A stretch of 64,000 nucleotides of DNA from Oscillospiraceae bacterium (GTDB taxonomy: Bacteria > Bacillota > Clostridia > Oscillospirales > Ruminococcaceae): assembly GCA_020024155.1 (NCBI GenBank), contig JAHHUE010000001.1:22790-86789 (forward strand). The letters run 5' to 3'. The notes under the pieces were generated by a model that saw only the letters and a program-made list of their open reading frames with translations, searched no databases and was not told the DNA's origin. Shown here piece by piece: positions 1 through 9,820 of this stretch; position 1 is the first letter of the stretch; each line of letters opens with the position of its first letter. Both the position numbers and the translations under genes were made by a program.

Positions 1-3000
1 TTTCTGGGTCTGTAAGGATAAGCTGTGCTGAACCACCACCAAACAGCTCGCTGAATATTCTGTCAAAGTTCTTATTGATAAAGTAGAAACTTTCAGCAAA
101 CATCGCCTTCATTTCTCCGTTAAGACTAGCGATGAGTTTTGAGAGCTGTTGTTTGGAGTCTTCCAAGTCTTTAAGTTGGTCTTTAAGGAAATTATATTTT
201 TCAGATACTTCCTTATATTCTTCAATTGCACCAACATTTACATTGCCCAACCTCTTAATTGAAGCCTTTACAAATGAAAGGTCTTTTCTAATTTGGTTTT
301 CGTCATCATATTCAAAAGCAAATTCTGATGCTGTCTGAACTGTCAATTCATATTCTTCCCAAAGTTTTTGAATAATATCATCATAAACTGTTTCCATATT
401 AACGATTTTTTCGCCAATTTTTGTAATTTGATTAGACAATTCTATTTTTTGTTCGGTAAGAGCTTTAACATCATTGTTAATTTGTGTTCTTTCCTGTTCA
501 ATTTCAAATCTCAGCTTGATAAAATCTTTATTCTCTTCTTCCATATTTTTAATACGGTCTTTAAGCTGTAAAACAGACTGAATAATTTCCTGTATATTAT
601 TCTTTCTGTTTTCTATTCTGGATTTTATTTCTTCTATATCATCCAAAATCTTTTGTTTTTTCTCTTGACTGTTTTGGCTTTGTGTTAAAAGTTGTTCAAG
701 ATTATTTTCCAAAAGTGAAATTTCGCCGGTTACTCTAACAATATCAAGTTTTATTTGTTGCAATTGAGCATTAAGTTGATTTTGCTTTTCTTGAGAATTT
801 TCATCAACTTTTCCAAGTCCTGCAAGTTCTTCTCTTACTTTTGCAAGATTTTCTTCACATTCTTTGATTGTATTGTTGAAAACTTTTTCTCTTTCAGCAT
901 TAGATTTCAATACATTTTCAGCATTTTTGATTATATTTTCATACATATCTATACTGTTTTCATATTGTTCTGCCTGCTGTGTAAATTTTGCAAGTTCGAT
1001 ATTACAGTTATTTTTATCTATCTGTATAGTTTCAATATCTGCGTTGCATCCTTCAATTTGACTTTGCAATAAATCTGCATTTTCTTTTATTTTTTCGCTT
1101 TCCTGCAACAGTTTTTCTTCTTCTGTTTTAAGTTGAACAAGTTGCTCTTTAAGCTTTTCAATTTCACCTTTACGAGAGAAAAGCCCTGCACTTTTATTCA
1201 TACTACCACCGGTAAATGAACCGCCTGCGTTAATCTGCTGACCGTCCATAGTAACTATTTTAAAGCGATAATTAAGCTGTTTTGCAAGCCTTGATGCACT
1301 GTTTATATCTTCGGTAATAATTGTTCTGGCAAGCAAATTTGAAATTATATTGTTATATCTGCTGTCTGCTGTTATAACTTTATCTGCTGTTGTTGCCCAT
1401 TCTGGCAATTTTTCATTAAATGTAGATGGTTTAACAGTATCAAGTGGCAAGAAAGTTGCTCTGCCTGCTTTGTTGTTTTTCAAATATTCAATTGCGTGTT
1501 TTGCACAAGTTTCATTTTCAACAATAATGTTTTGCAAAGCATAACCCAAAGCAATTTCAACTGCTGTTTCATAGCCTTTTTTAACATTTATCAACTGTGC
1601 AACAGTGCCTTCAATACCTTTTAAAGCACCTTTTCTGCCCATATTAAGAACATTTTTTACACTGTGCTGAAAACCTTCAAGATTGTTTTCCATATCAGTT
1701 AAAAGTCTTATTCTATTTTGAGTATCGTGTTGTTTTGCAATATTTTGATTATGGTTAAAACCTGCTTTTTTAAGGTTTTCTTTAACAGTGTCAAGTCTTA
1801 TACCAATACCATTTTTTATATTTGTATTTCTTGTTATATTTTCATCTGCATCAAATATAAAGCTTTTTAGTTCAATAATCTGACTGTTTACACTTTCAAG
1901 ATAAGTATTTGTTGTTTCAATATCTTTATGTGCTTTTTCAGCTGTTTGCATAACAGACTGATTTTGTGTCTGTATGCCAACAAGATTCATACGGCTGTCT
2001 TGAATTTTAGCTTTAAGCTGATTTTCATTCTCTACCAAATTACCTTTTTGGCTATCTGACATTTTTACATTTTCTGTAATAGCTTCTATATCTTCTTCAA
2101 ATTGTTGTTGCTTTTCAAAAAGCTCTTCTTTTTCTGCTTTTTTAATTTCGATATTGTCAATAATAGATTTTTTCTGATTTTCCGACTGTTCCTGTGACTG
2201 AGTAAAGAAAATCAGTTCATTATTAAGCTCTTCTATTTTCTGATTATCATATTGCTCTTGACTTTCAAGAACTGCTTTTTCAGAATTTTTGTCAGCTATT
2301 GTCTGTTCGGTATTTCTGATATTTGTTTGGTTAGATTCTCCTTTTTGAATAAGAGCGTTACTTTCAAAATATCTTTTTTCTATGTAATCTTCTTTTTCTT
2401 TTATATTTTTTTCAACTGTATCAAAGTCAAATTGAAAAATTTCCATTTTTCTTTGCTGTTCTCTAATAAGAGCCTTATTTTTATCAACAGTTGAAAGCCA
2501 CAAAGAAATTTCCATTCCTTTTTTCTTTTCAGAAAGTTCAATAAATTCTTTTGCCTTTTTACTTTCTTTTTCAAGTGGGCCAACACGCTCTTCAAGACCT
2601 AAAAGAATATCACTAAGACGCACAATATTATCCTGTGCGCTGTTAAGTTTCTTTTCTGCCTCATTCTTTTTATATCTAAATTTTGAAATACCTGACGCTT
2701 CTTCAAAAATTTCTCTTCTGTTTTCAGGTTTTGATGTTACAATCTGGCTGATTTTGCCCTGTCCTACAATTGAGTAACCACTTTTACCAAGACCAGTATC
2801 CAAAAACAGTTCATAAATGTCTTTCAGTCTTACACGGTTTGAGTTTATAAAATACTCGCCGTCACCACCACGATAATATTTTCTTGTAACAACAACTTCA
2901 TCTGTATCCATATCAAAACTTCGGTCAGAGTTATCAAGCACCAAGCTTACACTTGCAAAACCCATAGGTCCACGAATGCTTGTACCTCCAAAGATGATAT

Positions 3001-3190
3001 CTTCCATTTTGCCTGTTGCACGCAATTCCTTACCACTGGTTTCTCCAAGAACCCAGCGTATAGCGTCACTTATATTACTTTTACCACTTCCGTTAGGGCC
3101 AATAACTGCTGTCATACCCTTATCGAATGTTATTCTTGTTTTATCTGGAAATGATTTAAAACCATGTAGTTCTATTGCTTTTAAATACAC
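1..3190 (-). CDS. smc: Chromosome partition protein SMC (C-terminus cut off by window edge)
   Basis: SMC is the ATPase of the SMC-ScpAB complex that compacts and segregates the chromosome. The reading frame is open from the window edge to a GTG start at 3190, preceded by an AGGGG Shine-Dalgarno. About 1063 codons are present. The N-terminus reads MYLKAIELHGFKSFPDKT, with Walker A GPNGSGKS at residues 31-38. Long glutamate/lysine/glutamine-rich coiled coils flank a hinge in the middle (GTVAQLI..., GRATFLPLD). The last visible residues, LFGGGSAQLILTDPE, are the conserved entry to the C-terminal ATPase lobe, so the ABC signature and Walker B lie outside the window. About 120 residues are missing, compared with a usual length near 1190. 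It lies 14 bp downstream of a radical SAM gene in the plsX-rnc-smc cluster. Confidence 0.96.
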   Translation of the reverse strand, partial: MYLKAIELHGFKSFPDKTRITFDKGMTAVIGPNGSGKSNISDAIRWVLGETSGKELRATGKMEDIIFGGTSIRGPMGFASVSLVLDNSDRSFDMDTDEVVVTRKYYRGGDGEYFINSNRVRLKDIYELFLDTGLGKSGYSIVGQGKISQIVTSKPENRREIFEEASGISKFRYKKNEAEKKLNSAQDNIVRLSDILLGLEERVGPLEKESKKAKEFIELSEKKKGMEISLWLSTVDKNKALIREQQRKMEIFQFDFDTVEKNIKEKEDYIEKRYFESNALIQKGESNQTNIRNTEQTIADKNSEKAVLESQEQYDNQKIEELNNELIFFTQSQEQSENQKKSIIDNIEIKKAEKEELFEKQQQFEEDIEAITENVKMSDSQKGNLVENENQLKAKIQDSRMNLVGIQTQNQSVMQTAEKAHKDIETTNTYLESVNSQIIELKSFIFDADENITRNTNIKNGIGIRLDTVKENLKKAGFNHNQNIAKQHDTQNRIRLLTDMENNLEGFQHSVKNVLNMGRKGALKGIEGTVAQLINVKKGYETAVEIALGYALQNIIVENETCAKHAIEYLKNNKAGRATFLPLDTVKPSTFNEKLPEWATTADKVITADSRYNNIISNLLARTIITEDINSASRLAKQLNYRFKIVTMDGQQINAGGSFTGGSMNKSAGLFSRKGEIEKLKEQLVQLKTEEEKLLQESEKIKENADLLQSQIEGCNADIETIQIDKNNCNIELAKFTQQAEQYENSIDMYENIIKNAENVLKSNAEREKVFNNTIKECEENLAKVREELAGLGKVDENSQEKQNQLNAQLQQIKLDIVRVTGEISLLENNLEQLLTQSQNSQEKKQKILDDIEEIKSRIENRKNNIQEIIQSVLQLKDRIKNMEEENKDFIKLRFEIEQERTQINNDVKALTEQKIELSNQITKIGEKIVNMETVYDDIIQKLWEEYELTVQTASEFAFEYDDENQIRKDLSFVKASIKRLGNVNVGAIEEYKEVSEKYNFLKDQLKDLEDSKQQLSKLIASLNGEMKAMFAESFYFINKNFDRIFSELFGGGSAQLILTDPE

Positions 3191-3204
3191 TTATATTCCC
3201 CTTG

Positions 3205-4206
3205 CTATATCGTTTGCAAAATAAATTGTCCTTTTTCTATATTTTCATCAGCAACTATTTGTGCTATATAACCTAACTCTGACAATTTATGTATATTTGT
3301 ATTTTTTTGCCCTTTCCATTGAGAAAGTTCTTTTTTGTTAACTTTTATTATGATGTTATGGCTATTACCACAAGTTAACTTCTCTTTAATTTTTTCAAGG
3401 TAAAGCTTTGAAATGCAAAGCTCTCTAAATGCAGGATGATATGGCCCTGCAACAATTTTATCTTCCATACCGGTATCAGCGTGAAGACCCATTTTGATAA
3501 TTTTAATATTATTTTTATTAAAAATATCCATAAGCCTTGCGCATATATCCACTGTTTCATCTAACGACGGAGGTATATATTCTCCACTTAAAAACTTTTG
3601 TTCCAAAAGAGTATTTTTAAGTGTTACTGTTGGATATATTCTCACTGTATCCGGTTTTAGTGCCACAAATTTATTTGCTGTATCTATGGCATATTCCACA
3701 TAATTTTCTTGTCCGTAAAGACCTGTCATCATCTGTAAACCAAGAGAAAACTCATATTCTTTTATAAGCATTGAGGCATTTTCAACATCTTTTTTTGTGT
3801 GACCTCTCAGATTCATTTTCAAGACATTATCCTGCATGCTCTGCGCACCAAGTTCAATGCTTGTCACACCATAATTTTTAAGAATATCCAATACTTCTCT
3901 ATCAATACAGTCTGGTCTCGTTGATATTCTTATGCCCATTGCTCTTCCCTGCTTTACAAAGCTATATGCTGACTTTAAAAGAGAAATCATATAATTTCTT
4001 TCAATTGCTGTAAAACTGCCACCAAAAAAAGCTATTTCATAATCCTGTCCGTCTGTCTGTGGTAAAAATTCGTCACATATTTTTGTAACTTCGCACGCTG
4101 TTGGTGGGTTTTGTTTTCCGCTTATACTTCTCTGGTCACAGAAAGAACATTGATTTGGACACCCTTGATGAGGGACAAAAATTGACAGATTTTTATGTTT
4201 ATTCAT
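3205..4206 (-). CDS. Radical SAM protein, Elp3/YhcC-like
   Basis: This 333-residue protein carries the radical SAM cluster motif CPNQCSFC (CxxxCxxC) near residue 16, followed by FFGGSFTAIER, typical of the Elp3/oxygen-independent coproporphyrinogen-like radical SAM branch. It lacks the GNAT acetyltransferase domain of true Elp3, so only the SAM-cleaving half is present. Genes of this kind often sit between rnc and smc in Clostridia. The substrate is not known, and tRNA modification is only a guess from the family. It ends in TAG, 14 bp before the smc start, and begins 17 bp after rnc. Confidence 0.85.
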   Translation of the reverse strand: MNKHKNLSIFVPHQGCPNQCSFCDQRSISGKQNPPTACEVTKICDEFLPQTDGQDYEIAFFGGSFTAIERNYMISLLKSAYSFVKQGRAMGIRISTRPDCIDREVLDILKNYGVTSIELGAQSMQDNVLKMNLRGHTKKDVENASMLIKEYEFSLGLQMMTGLYGQENYVEYAIDTANKFVALKPDTVRIYPTVTLKNTLLEQKFLSGEYIPPSLDETVDICARLMDIFNKNNIKIIKMGLHADTGMEDKIVAGPYHPAFRELCISKLYLEKIKEKLTCGNSHNIIIKVNKKELSQWKGQKNTNIHKLSELGYIAQIVADENIEKGQFILQTI

Positions 4207-4223
4207 ATTGCCCCTCCTATAAC

Positions 4224-4895
4224 CTAGTATTTGAATGTATAACCCATAAGTGTCAAAGCTTCTTTTGCAGCTTGCTGTTCAGCTTGTTTTTTACTTCTTC
4301 CAATACCTGAACCTATTGTATTTGAGTTAAGTTTCACCTCAACTGTAAAGCTTTTATCGTGGTCTGGTCCATTTTCTGCAACAACCACATAGCTAAGTCT
4401 TTCTCCTGGGTTTTTCTGTATAATTTCCTGCAAAACTGTTTTAAAATCTTGCAAATGTAAATCTGTATCATTTAAAAATCTGAGTATAAATGGTTTTGCA
4501 CTCTCTATGCCACCATCAAGAAAAATTGCCCCTATTACAGCCTCAAAAGCGTCTGCAAGGATAGATGGTCTTTCTCTTCCACCTGTGCTTTCTTCACCTT
4601 TTCCCAAAAGCAAGAAACTGCCCATATCAATTTGCTTTGAATAAACTGAAAGAGCCTCTTCGCAAACCAATGATGCACGCTTTTTACTCATTTTTCCTTC
4701 TGGCATATCTGGGTTTTCTGTATACAGTTTCTCACTTGTAACAAGTTGCAAAACTGCATCTCCCAAAAATTCAAGTCTTTCGTTATACTGTGTATGACCT
4801 CTTGTTTCATTTGCATAAGAAGAGTGTGTAAGTGCTAATTTAAGCAAATCTTTATCTTTAAAAACATACCCAATATTTGTTTCAAATCTAGTCAT
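4224..4895 (-). CDS. rnc: Ribonuclease III
   Basis: RNase III cuts double-stranded RNA, matures rRNA precursors and degrades structured mRNAs. The 223-residue length is normal. The signature NERLEFLGDAV starts at N38, giving catalytic acidic residues E39, E42 and D46. The second acidic pair is D115 and E118 in ADAFEA. A double-stranded-RNA-binding domain occupies about residues 150-220 (NPGERLSYVV... KKQAEQQAAKEAL). The ATG directly abuts the plsX stop codon with no gap, which implies translational coupling. The stop codon is TAG. Confidence 0.97.
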   Translation of the reverse strand: MTRFETNIGYVFKDKDLLKLALTHSSYANETRGHTQYNERLEFLGDAVLQLVTSEKLYTENPDMPEGKMSKKRASLVCEEALSVYSKQIDMGSFLLLGKGEESTGGRERPSILADAFEAVIGAIFLDGGIESAKPFILRFLNDTDLHLQDFKTVLQEIIQKNPGERLSYVVVAENGPDHDKSFTVEVKLNSNTIGSGIGRSKKQAEQQAAKEALTLMGYTFKY

Positions 4896-5900
4896 TTACT
4901 CTTCATCTCCACTTACAATTGAATTTGCAATAATTTGTGAGATATCATTTTCTGCATAGATTTTTGCTTGTCTTATTGCATTTTTAAAAGCTTTTGCATT
5001 GCTTGAACCGTGAGCTTTTATAACACCTTTTGTAACACCAAGAATAGGTGCTCCGCCATATTCTGTATAGTCCATTTTTGCTTTAAATTCTTTAAGCTGT
5101 TTTTTAATCAAAAGAGCTGCAATTTTTGTTTTAAGGTTTGTCATAAACATACCTTTCATCTCTTTTGTAATAAATGACGCAACCCCTTCACTTACTTTAA
5201 GTGCAATGTTGCCTGAAAAACCGTCAGCGACAACAACATCTGCTATATCATTAAGCACATATCTGCCTTCAATATTACCAATAAAGTTAATCTTTTCGTT
5301 AGCTTTCATAAGCTTATATGCTTCGATATGCATTTCTGTGCCTTTTGTTTCTTCTTCGCCATTATTGAGAAGTGCAACTTTTGGATTTTTTCTTTTTGCA
5401 ACTTTTTCCATATAAACACTGCCCATAACAGCAAACTGATTAAGCATATTTGCTCTCACTTCACTGTTTGCACCACAGTCTATAAGCATAAATCCATTAG
5501 GATTTTCGCAAGGCATAATTGTTGCAAGAGTTGCTCTTTTTACACCTTTAATTCTTTTTACAATAAATGTTGCACCCATCAAAAGTGCGCCTGTACTTCC
5601 GGCAGAAACCACAGCATCTCCAAGCCCGTCAGCCAACGCTTTAAGAGCAATATGCAATGAAGTATCTTTGCGTTTTTTTACAATATCCATTGGGTCTTCT
5701 TCCATATTGAAAACGCTGTCAGCTTGCAAAAATTCCATTCCCTCAGTGGAAATATTGTTTTTTTCGCAAACTTTTTTCATTTTTTCTATGTCACCAACTG
5801 CAAGAATTTCTATGCCATATTCTTTTATCGCATCTGCTGCACCTTGCAAAGGAGCCAATGGAGCATTATCTCCTCCAAATGCATCTATAATAATTTTCAT
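4896..5900 (-). CDS. plsX: Phosphate acyltransferase PlsX
   Basis: PlsX converts acyl-ACP to acyl-phosphate, the first step of phospholipid synthesis in most Gram-positive bacteria, at the inner face of the membrane. The 334 residues begin MKIIIDAFGGDNAP and include SAGSTGALL and VVADGFSGNIALK, all hallmark PlsX segments. A strong GGAGG site precedes the ATG. In many Firmicutes acpP sits between plsX and rnc. Here plsX abuts rnc directly, so the acyl carrier protein gene must be elsewhere. The broken zinc-ribbon gene lies about 40 bp upstream. Confidence 0.97.
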   Translation of the reverse strand: MKIIIDAFGGDNAPLAPLQGAADAIKEYGIEILAVGDIEKMKKVCEKNNISTEGMEFLQADSVFNMEEDPMDIVKKRKDTSLHIALKALADGLGDAVVSAGSTGALLMGATFIVKRIKGVKRATLATIMPCENPNGFMLIDCGANSEVRANMLNQFAVMGSVYMEKVAKRKNPKVALLNNGEEETKGTEMHIEAYKLMKANEKINFIGNIEGRYVLNDIADVVVADGFSGNIALKVSEGVASFITKEMKGMFMTNLKTKIAALLIKKQLKEFKAKMDYTEYGGAPILGVTKGVIKAHGSSNAKAFKNAIRQAKIYAENDISQIIANSIVSGDEE

Positions 5901-5941
5901 AATTGTTATCCTCCTTTATTAAAGGATTATGTATATCTGTT

Positions 5942-6376
5942 TTAATGAGGCAATGTTCTGCCACATTTTCTACAAAATTGATAATCTTTTTCAGCTTTTG
6001 CACCACAGTATGGGCAAAATTCTGTTTTGTCGCTTGTTGTATATTCTGATTTACTGTTTTCTCTTACTTCATAATTGTTGCCAGATGTTATTTTTCTAAA
6101 TCTTTCGTCCCATGGGTCAGGCTAATCTTCCATACTTACAACATCAAACTCTGAATATCTGTTATCTCCTGTTGCGTTTATATAATTTTTAATTATGTTT
6201 ACAATCATCATAATTGAAAACATAACACCAACCACAGGAAATATAAAAGGTGCGCCAGAAGAAACTGCCATATAAGTCCAGAATATACTAAAAATTAAAC
6301 CAAATATACCACCTAATACTGATTCTGCTGAACCTGCTCTACCAGGTTTTACACTATAACCTTTGCGTTTTTTCAT
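5942..6376 (-). pseudogene. Membrane/zinc-ribbon protein interrupted by an in-frame TAG codon
   Basis: An open frame starts at ATG 6376 (MKKRKGYSVKPGRAGSAE) with an AAAGGGTG Shine-Dalgarno. It encodes two membrane segments (about residues 23-60) and stops at TAG 6122-6124 after VVSMED. The same frame stays open beyond the TAG: PDPWDERFRKI, a polar linker, then a CxxC...CxxC zinc ribbon (EFCPYCGAKAEKDYQFC, KCGRTLPH), and a TAA at 5942-5944. The zinc ribbon has no start codon or ribosome-binding site of its own. The simplest reading is one gene of 144 sense codons carrying one nonsense mutation (for example CAG or GAG to TAG). The upstream 84 residues may still be made as a truncated membrane protein. 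Function unknown. It sits between trmFO and plsX. Confidence 0.75.
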
Positions 6377-6395
6377 AATCAACACCCTTTCTTTA

Positions 6396-7688
6396 TTAAA
6401 TTTCTATTTTTTCTATTGCAGCTTTGCCTCTTTGTGCAAAAGCCATATATCTTTCTCTTTTATCTCTTATATGAGTTTCCAAAGAAGGAAGTATGCCCAT
6501 ATTTGAACCCATTGGCTGAAAATCTTTATTTTCTGTTGTTATATATTGCAAAAGTGCACCCACCATTGTGTTATTATCTGGTATTTGTGGTTGTTTGTCT
6601 GTAAGACGGCAATATACAAAATATGCAGCAAGCAAGCCACACATAGCACTTTCTGTATAACCTTCCATACCTGTTATCTGCCCTGCAAAATAAACATTTG
6701 GGTATTCTTTAAGATTTAAAGTTTTGCTGAGAACCTTTGGAGAATTTATAAAGCTGTTACGATGCATAACGCCATATCTTACAAACTCTGCATTTTCAAG
6801 CCCAGGTATCATACTGAAAACTCTTTTCTGCTCTCCAAATTTAAGGTTTGTTTGAAAGCCTACAATGTTATACATTGTTTTTTCGGCATCTTCACATCTC
6901 AGCTGAACATTTGCCCATGGTCTTCTGTCTGTTCTTGGGTCTCTAAGCCCAACTGGTCTCATTGGACCAAAACGCATTGTGTCAGGTCCTCTCTGTGCCA
7001 TAATTTCAATAGGCATACAGCCTTCATACACAGTAAGATTTTCTTCAAAACTTTTAAGTGGAGCTCTTTCAGCTGTTGAAAGTGCCTCATAAAAAGCCTC
7101 ATATTCTTCTTTATTAAATGGACAGTTAAGATAATCGTCATCACCTTTATCGTATCTGCTCTGAGCAAAAACCTTATCCATATCAATTGTATCTGCTTTA
7201 ACAATAGGAGCGGCTGCGTCATAGAATGACATACCATCGCCACACATTGTTTTTATATTCTCATAAAGCGAACCACTTGTCAGTGGACCTGTTGCAACGA
7301 TTGTTAGTTCATCAGTATTTATTTTTTTTACTTCTCCGTAAATAATTTCTATATTTTCGTGAGATTTAATTTTTTCTGTTATATACTGGCTGAATAAATC
7401 TCTGTCAACAGCAAGAGCACCACCGGCAGGAACATTGCATTTGTATGCAGCCTCTAAAACAAGAGAACCAAAATGTTTCATTTCGTATTTAAGCATACCT
7501 TGACTGGAATCTTCTCTCATTGATTTTAATGAGTTTGAGCAAACAAGCTCTGCAAAGTTTTGAGATTTATGAGCATCAGAATATTTTTCTGGTTTTTGTT
7601 CAAAAAGTTTAACTTTAACCCCTTTATTTGCCAGAAAATATGCTGCCTCACAACCTGCAAGACCTGCACCTAAAATATTAACCTTCAT
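6396..7688 (-). CDS. trmFO: FADH2/folate-dependent tRNA (uracil-54-C5)-methyltransferase TrmFO
   Basis: TrmFO makes ribothymidine at position 54 of tRNA using methylene-tetrahydrofolate and FAD. The 430 residues begin with the FAD-binding fold MKVNILGAGLAGCEAA. The conserved cysteines are in AELVCSNSLKSM (C50) and YEGCMPIEIMAQRG, matching the catalytic cysteines of the family. The C-terminal motif GQITGMEGYTESAM is also typical. The start codon overlaps the end of topA by 11 bases, an arrangement common in Clostridia (dprA-topA-trmFO), which suggests co-transcription. Confidence 0.96.
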   Translation of the reverse strand: MKVNILGAGLAGCEAAYFLANKGVKVKLFEQKPEKYSDAHKSQNFAELVCSNSLKSMREDSSQGMLKYEMKHFGSLVLEAAYKCNVPAGGALAVDRDLFSQYITEKIKSHENIEIIYGEVKKINTDELTIVATGPLTSGSLYENIKTMCGDGMSFYDAAAPIVKADTIDMDKVFAQSRYDKGDDDYLNCPFNKEEYEAFYEALSTAERAPLKSFEENLTVYEGCMPIEIMAQRGPDTMRFGPMRPVGLRDPRTDRRPWANVQLRCEDAEKTMYNIVGFQTNLKFGEQKRVFSMIPGLENAEFVRYGVMHRNSFINSPKVLSKTLNLKEYPNVYFAGQITGMEGYTESAMCGLLAAYFVYCRLTDKQPQIPDNNTMVGALLQYITTENKDFQPMGSNMGILPSLETHIRDKRERYMAFAQRGKAAIEKIEI

Positions 7689-9792
7689 TTTCTTCTTCTT
7701 TTACCTTTTTTGATTTTCTTGTAACTGTTGGTTTGTACTCTGCACATTCTTCGTTTATACAATGTGGTTTTGCAGCCTTTGACGCTTTCTTAAATAATGT
7801 TTTGCCACAGGTTGGACAAACCTTATCTGTTGGCTCTTCCCAAGTCATAAACTTGCAATTTTCGCTGTCTGAACAAGCATAGAAAGTTCTGCCCCTTTTA
7901 CTTGTAAGAATAAGCATAGGTTTTGAACATTTTGGACAAGTTCCTTTTGCTGTTTTTACAATTCTCTTTGTGTTTTTACATTCTGGAAAACCGCTGCAAG
8001 CAAGAAATTTACCAAATTTACCTGTTTTTATAACCATAGGTTTACCACACAGTTCACAGATTTCATCTGTAACTTCATCTGGTACTTTAATTTTCTTGCC
8101 TTCCATATTTTCCTGAGCTTTTTCAAGGTCTTTGGAAAATCTTTCATAAAATTCAGACAAAACATCTGTCCACTCTTTTTTGCCTTCTTCTATTTCATCA
8201 AGGCTTTTTTCCATTTCAGCAGAGAACTTAACATTTACAATATCTTTAAACTGGTCTTCAAGCAAATCGTTTATTGTTGTGCCAAGTGCTGTTGGAACAA
8301 GTTTTTTTGCCTCTCTTTCAACATATCCTTTATCAGTAATTGTATATATAATAGGTGCATAAGTTGATGGACGGCCAATACCGTTTTCTTCCAAAGCTTT
8401 GATAAGAGTTGCCTCTGTGTATTCCCCTGGTGGCTGTGTAAACTTCTGTTCTGCGTCTATATCTTTAAGTTTAAGTTTTGTATCTTCTTCAAGTGGTGGA
8501 AGTGCTGTTTCTTTTTCTTTTTTCTCGTCAGTCTGTTCTTCATAAAGAGCAGTAAAGCCATCAAAAGTAACATTGTAGCCACTTGCCTTATACAAATGAT
8601 TTCCACAAGTTATATCAACACTTACAGTTTGTTGCAAGCAATCTGCCATTTGGCTTGCTATAAAGCGTTCCCAAATAAGTTTATACAATTTTGCAACATC
8701 ACCGGAGATAGAGCCATAAGCAATTTCCGGTGTAATATTTATATTTGTCGGTCTTATAGCCTCGTGAGCGTCCTGAGCATTATTTTTCTGTTTATATGTG
8801 CGTTTATAGTTTGGCACATATTCTTCTCCAAATTTAGATTTAATAAAATCTTTTGCAGCAAATATAGCTTCATCACTTACACGCAAAGAGTCTGTTCTCA
8901 TATAAGTAATAAGACCCAACTGACCATAACCTGCAATTTCAACACCTTCATAAAGAGTTTGAGCTGCACGCATTGTACGCAAAGATGTAAATCCTAAACG
9001 ACGGGAGGCCTCCTGTTGAAGTGATGATGTAATAAATGGTGGTGCAGGAAGTCTTTTTCTTTCGCCTCTTGTAATTTTTTTGATTTCAAAATTTTTATCA
9101 ATACAGTCTGCTTTTATAGCCTCAGCCTGCTGTTGATTTTCAACTGTTTTTTTCTCTCCATTTGTAGAATGGTATCTTGCTTTAAATTTCTTTGTGCCAA
9201 CGCCAATAGTTGCGTCAATATTCCAATATTCCTGAGGAATAAAGCTTTCAACCTCTTTGTGACGGTCAACAATAAGCTTTACTGCAACAGACTGAACTCT
9301 GCCTGCCGATAAACCGCCTTTAATTTTTTCCCAAAGGAATGGAGATAATTTATAACCCACAATTCTATCCAAAATTCTTCTTGCTTGCTGAGCATTGATA
9401 AGGTCTGTATCAATTGTGCGTTTATTGTTCATACCTTCGGTAATACCCTTTTTGGTAATTTCTCCGAAAGTAACACGATTTTTCTGTGTTGTATCCAGTT
9501 TTAAAATATGAGCCAAATGCCATGAAATTGCCTCGCCTTCACGGTCAGGGTCAGTTGCAAGATAAACTATATCACTTTCGCTTGCAAGGCTTTTAAGCTC
9601 TTTTATAAGTTTTGTTTTACCTGGAATATTTATATATCTTGGTTTAAAATTATGCTCTATATCAACACCCATTTGTCCTTTTGGCAGGTCTCTTATATGT
9701 CCCATAGAAGCTATAACATTATAATCTTCTCCAAGATATTTTTTTATTGTTTTTGCCTTTGCAGGTGATTCCACAATAACAAGTTTTGACAT
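7678..9792 (-). CDS. topA: DNA topoisomerase I
   Basis: This type IA topoisomerase relaxes negative supercoils. The 704 residues begin MSKLVIVESPAKAKTI. The TOPRIM acidic motif DPDREGE is at 81-87, and the active-site tyrosine is Y297 in GLITYMRTDS. The C-terminus carries three Cys4 zinc ribbons: CELCGK...CSGFPEC, CPKCSK...CSDSENC and CPTCGK...CINEEC. Length and domain order are those of the usual Firmicute enzyme. A 28-bp gap separates it from dprA upstream, and it overlaps trmFO downstream. Confidence 0.97.
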   Translation of the reverse strand: MSKLVIVESPAKAKTIKKYLGEDYNVIASMGHIRDLPKGQMGVDIEHNFKPRYINIPGKTKLIKELKSLASESDIVYLATDPDREGEAISWHLAHILKLDTTQKNRVTFGEITKKGITEGMNNKRTIDTDLINAQQARRILDRIVGYKLSPFLWEKIKGGLSAGRVQSVAVKLIVDRHKEVESFIPQEYWNIDATIGVGTKKFKARYHSTNGEKKTVENQQQAEAIKADCIDKNFEIKKITRGERKRLPAPPFITSSLQQEASRRLGFTSLRTMRAAQTLYEGVEIAGYGQLGLITYMRTDSLRVSDEAIFAAKDFIKSKFGEEYVPNYKRTYKQKNNAQDAHEAIRPTNINITPEIAYGSISGDVAKLYKLIWERFIASQMADCLQQTVSVDITCGNHLYKASGYNVTFDGFTALYEEQTDEKKEKETALPPLEEDTKLKLKDIDAEQKFTQPPGEYTEATLIKALEENGIGRPSTYAPIIYTITDKGYVEREAKKLVPTALGTTINDLLEDQFKDIVNVKFSAEMEKSLDEIEEGKKEWTDVLSEFYERFSKDLEKAQENMEGKKIKVPDEVTDEICELCGKPMVIKTGKFGKFLACSGFPECKNTKRIVKTAKGTCPKCSKPMLILTSKRGRTFYACSDSENCKFMTWEEPTDKVCPTCGKTLFKKASKAAKPHCINEECAEYKPTVTRKSKKVKEEENEG

Positions 9793-9820
9793 TTTATACT
9801 CCTTGATATAATGCTTTTAT

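Noticed and set aside
132..2494. Several plus-strand open frames (for example 755-1072, 1350-1544, 2252-2494) opposite smc
   Set aside because: They are phenylalanine/serine-rich mirror frames of the coiled-coil gene, with no ribosome sites or recognisable domains.
5942..6376. TAG read as an amino acid (pyrrolysine or reassigned code)
   Set aside because: Other clear genes here end in TAG, and no pyrrolysine-type gene or insertion signal is seen.
7678..9792. Plus-strand frame 8596-8997 inside topA as a separate gene
   Set aside because: It is an antisense shadow of the topoisomerase core with no ribosome site or domain.
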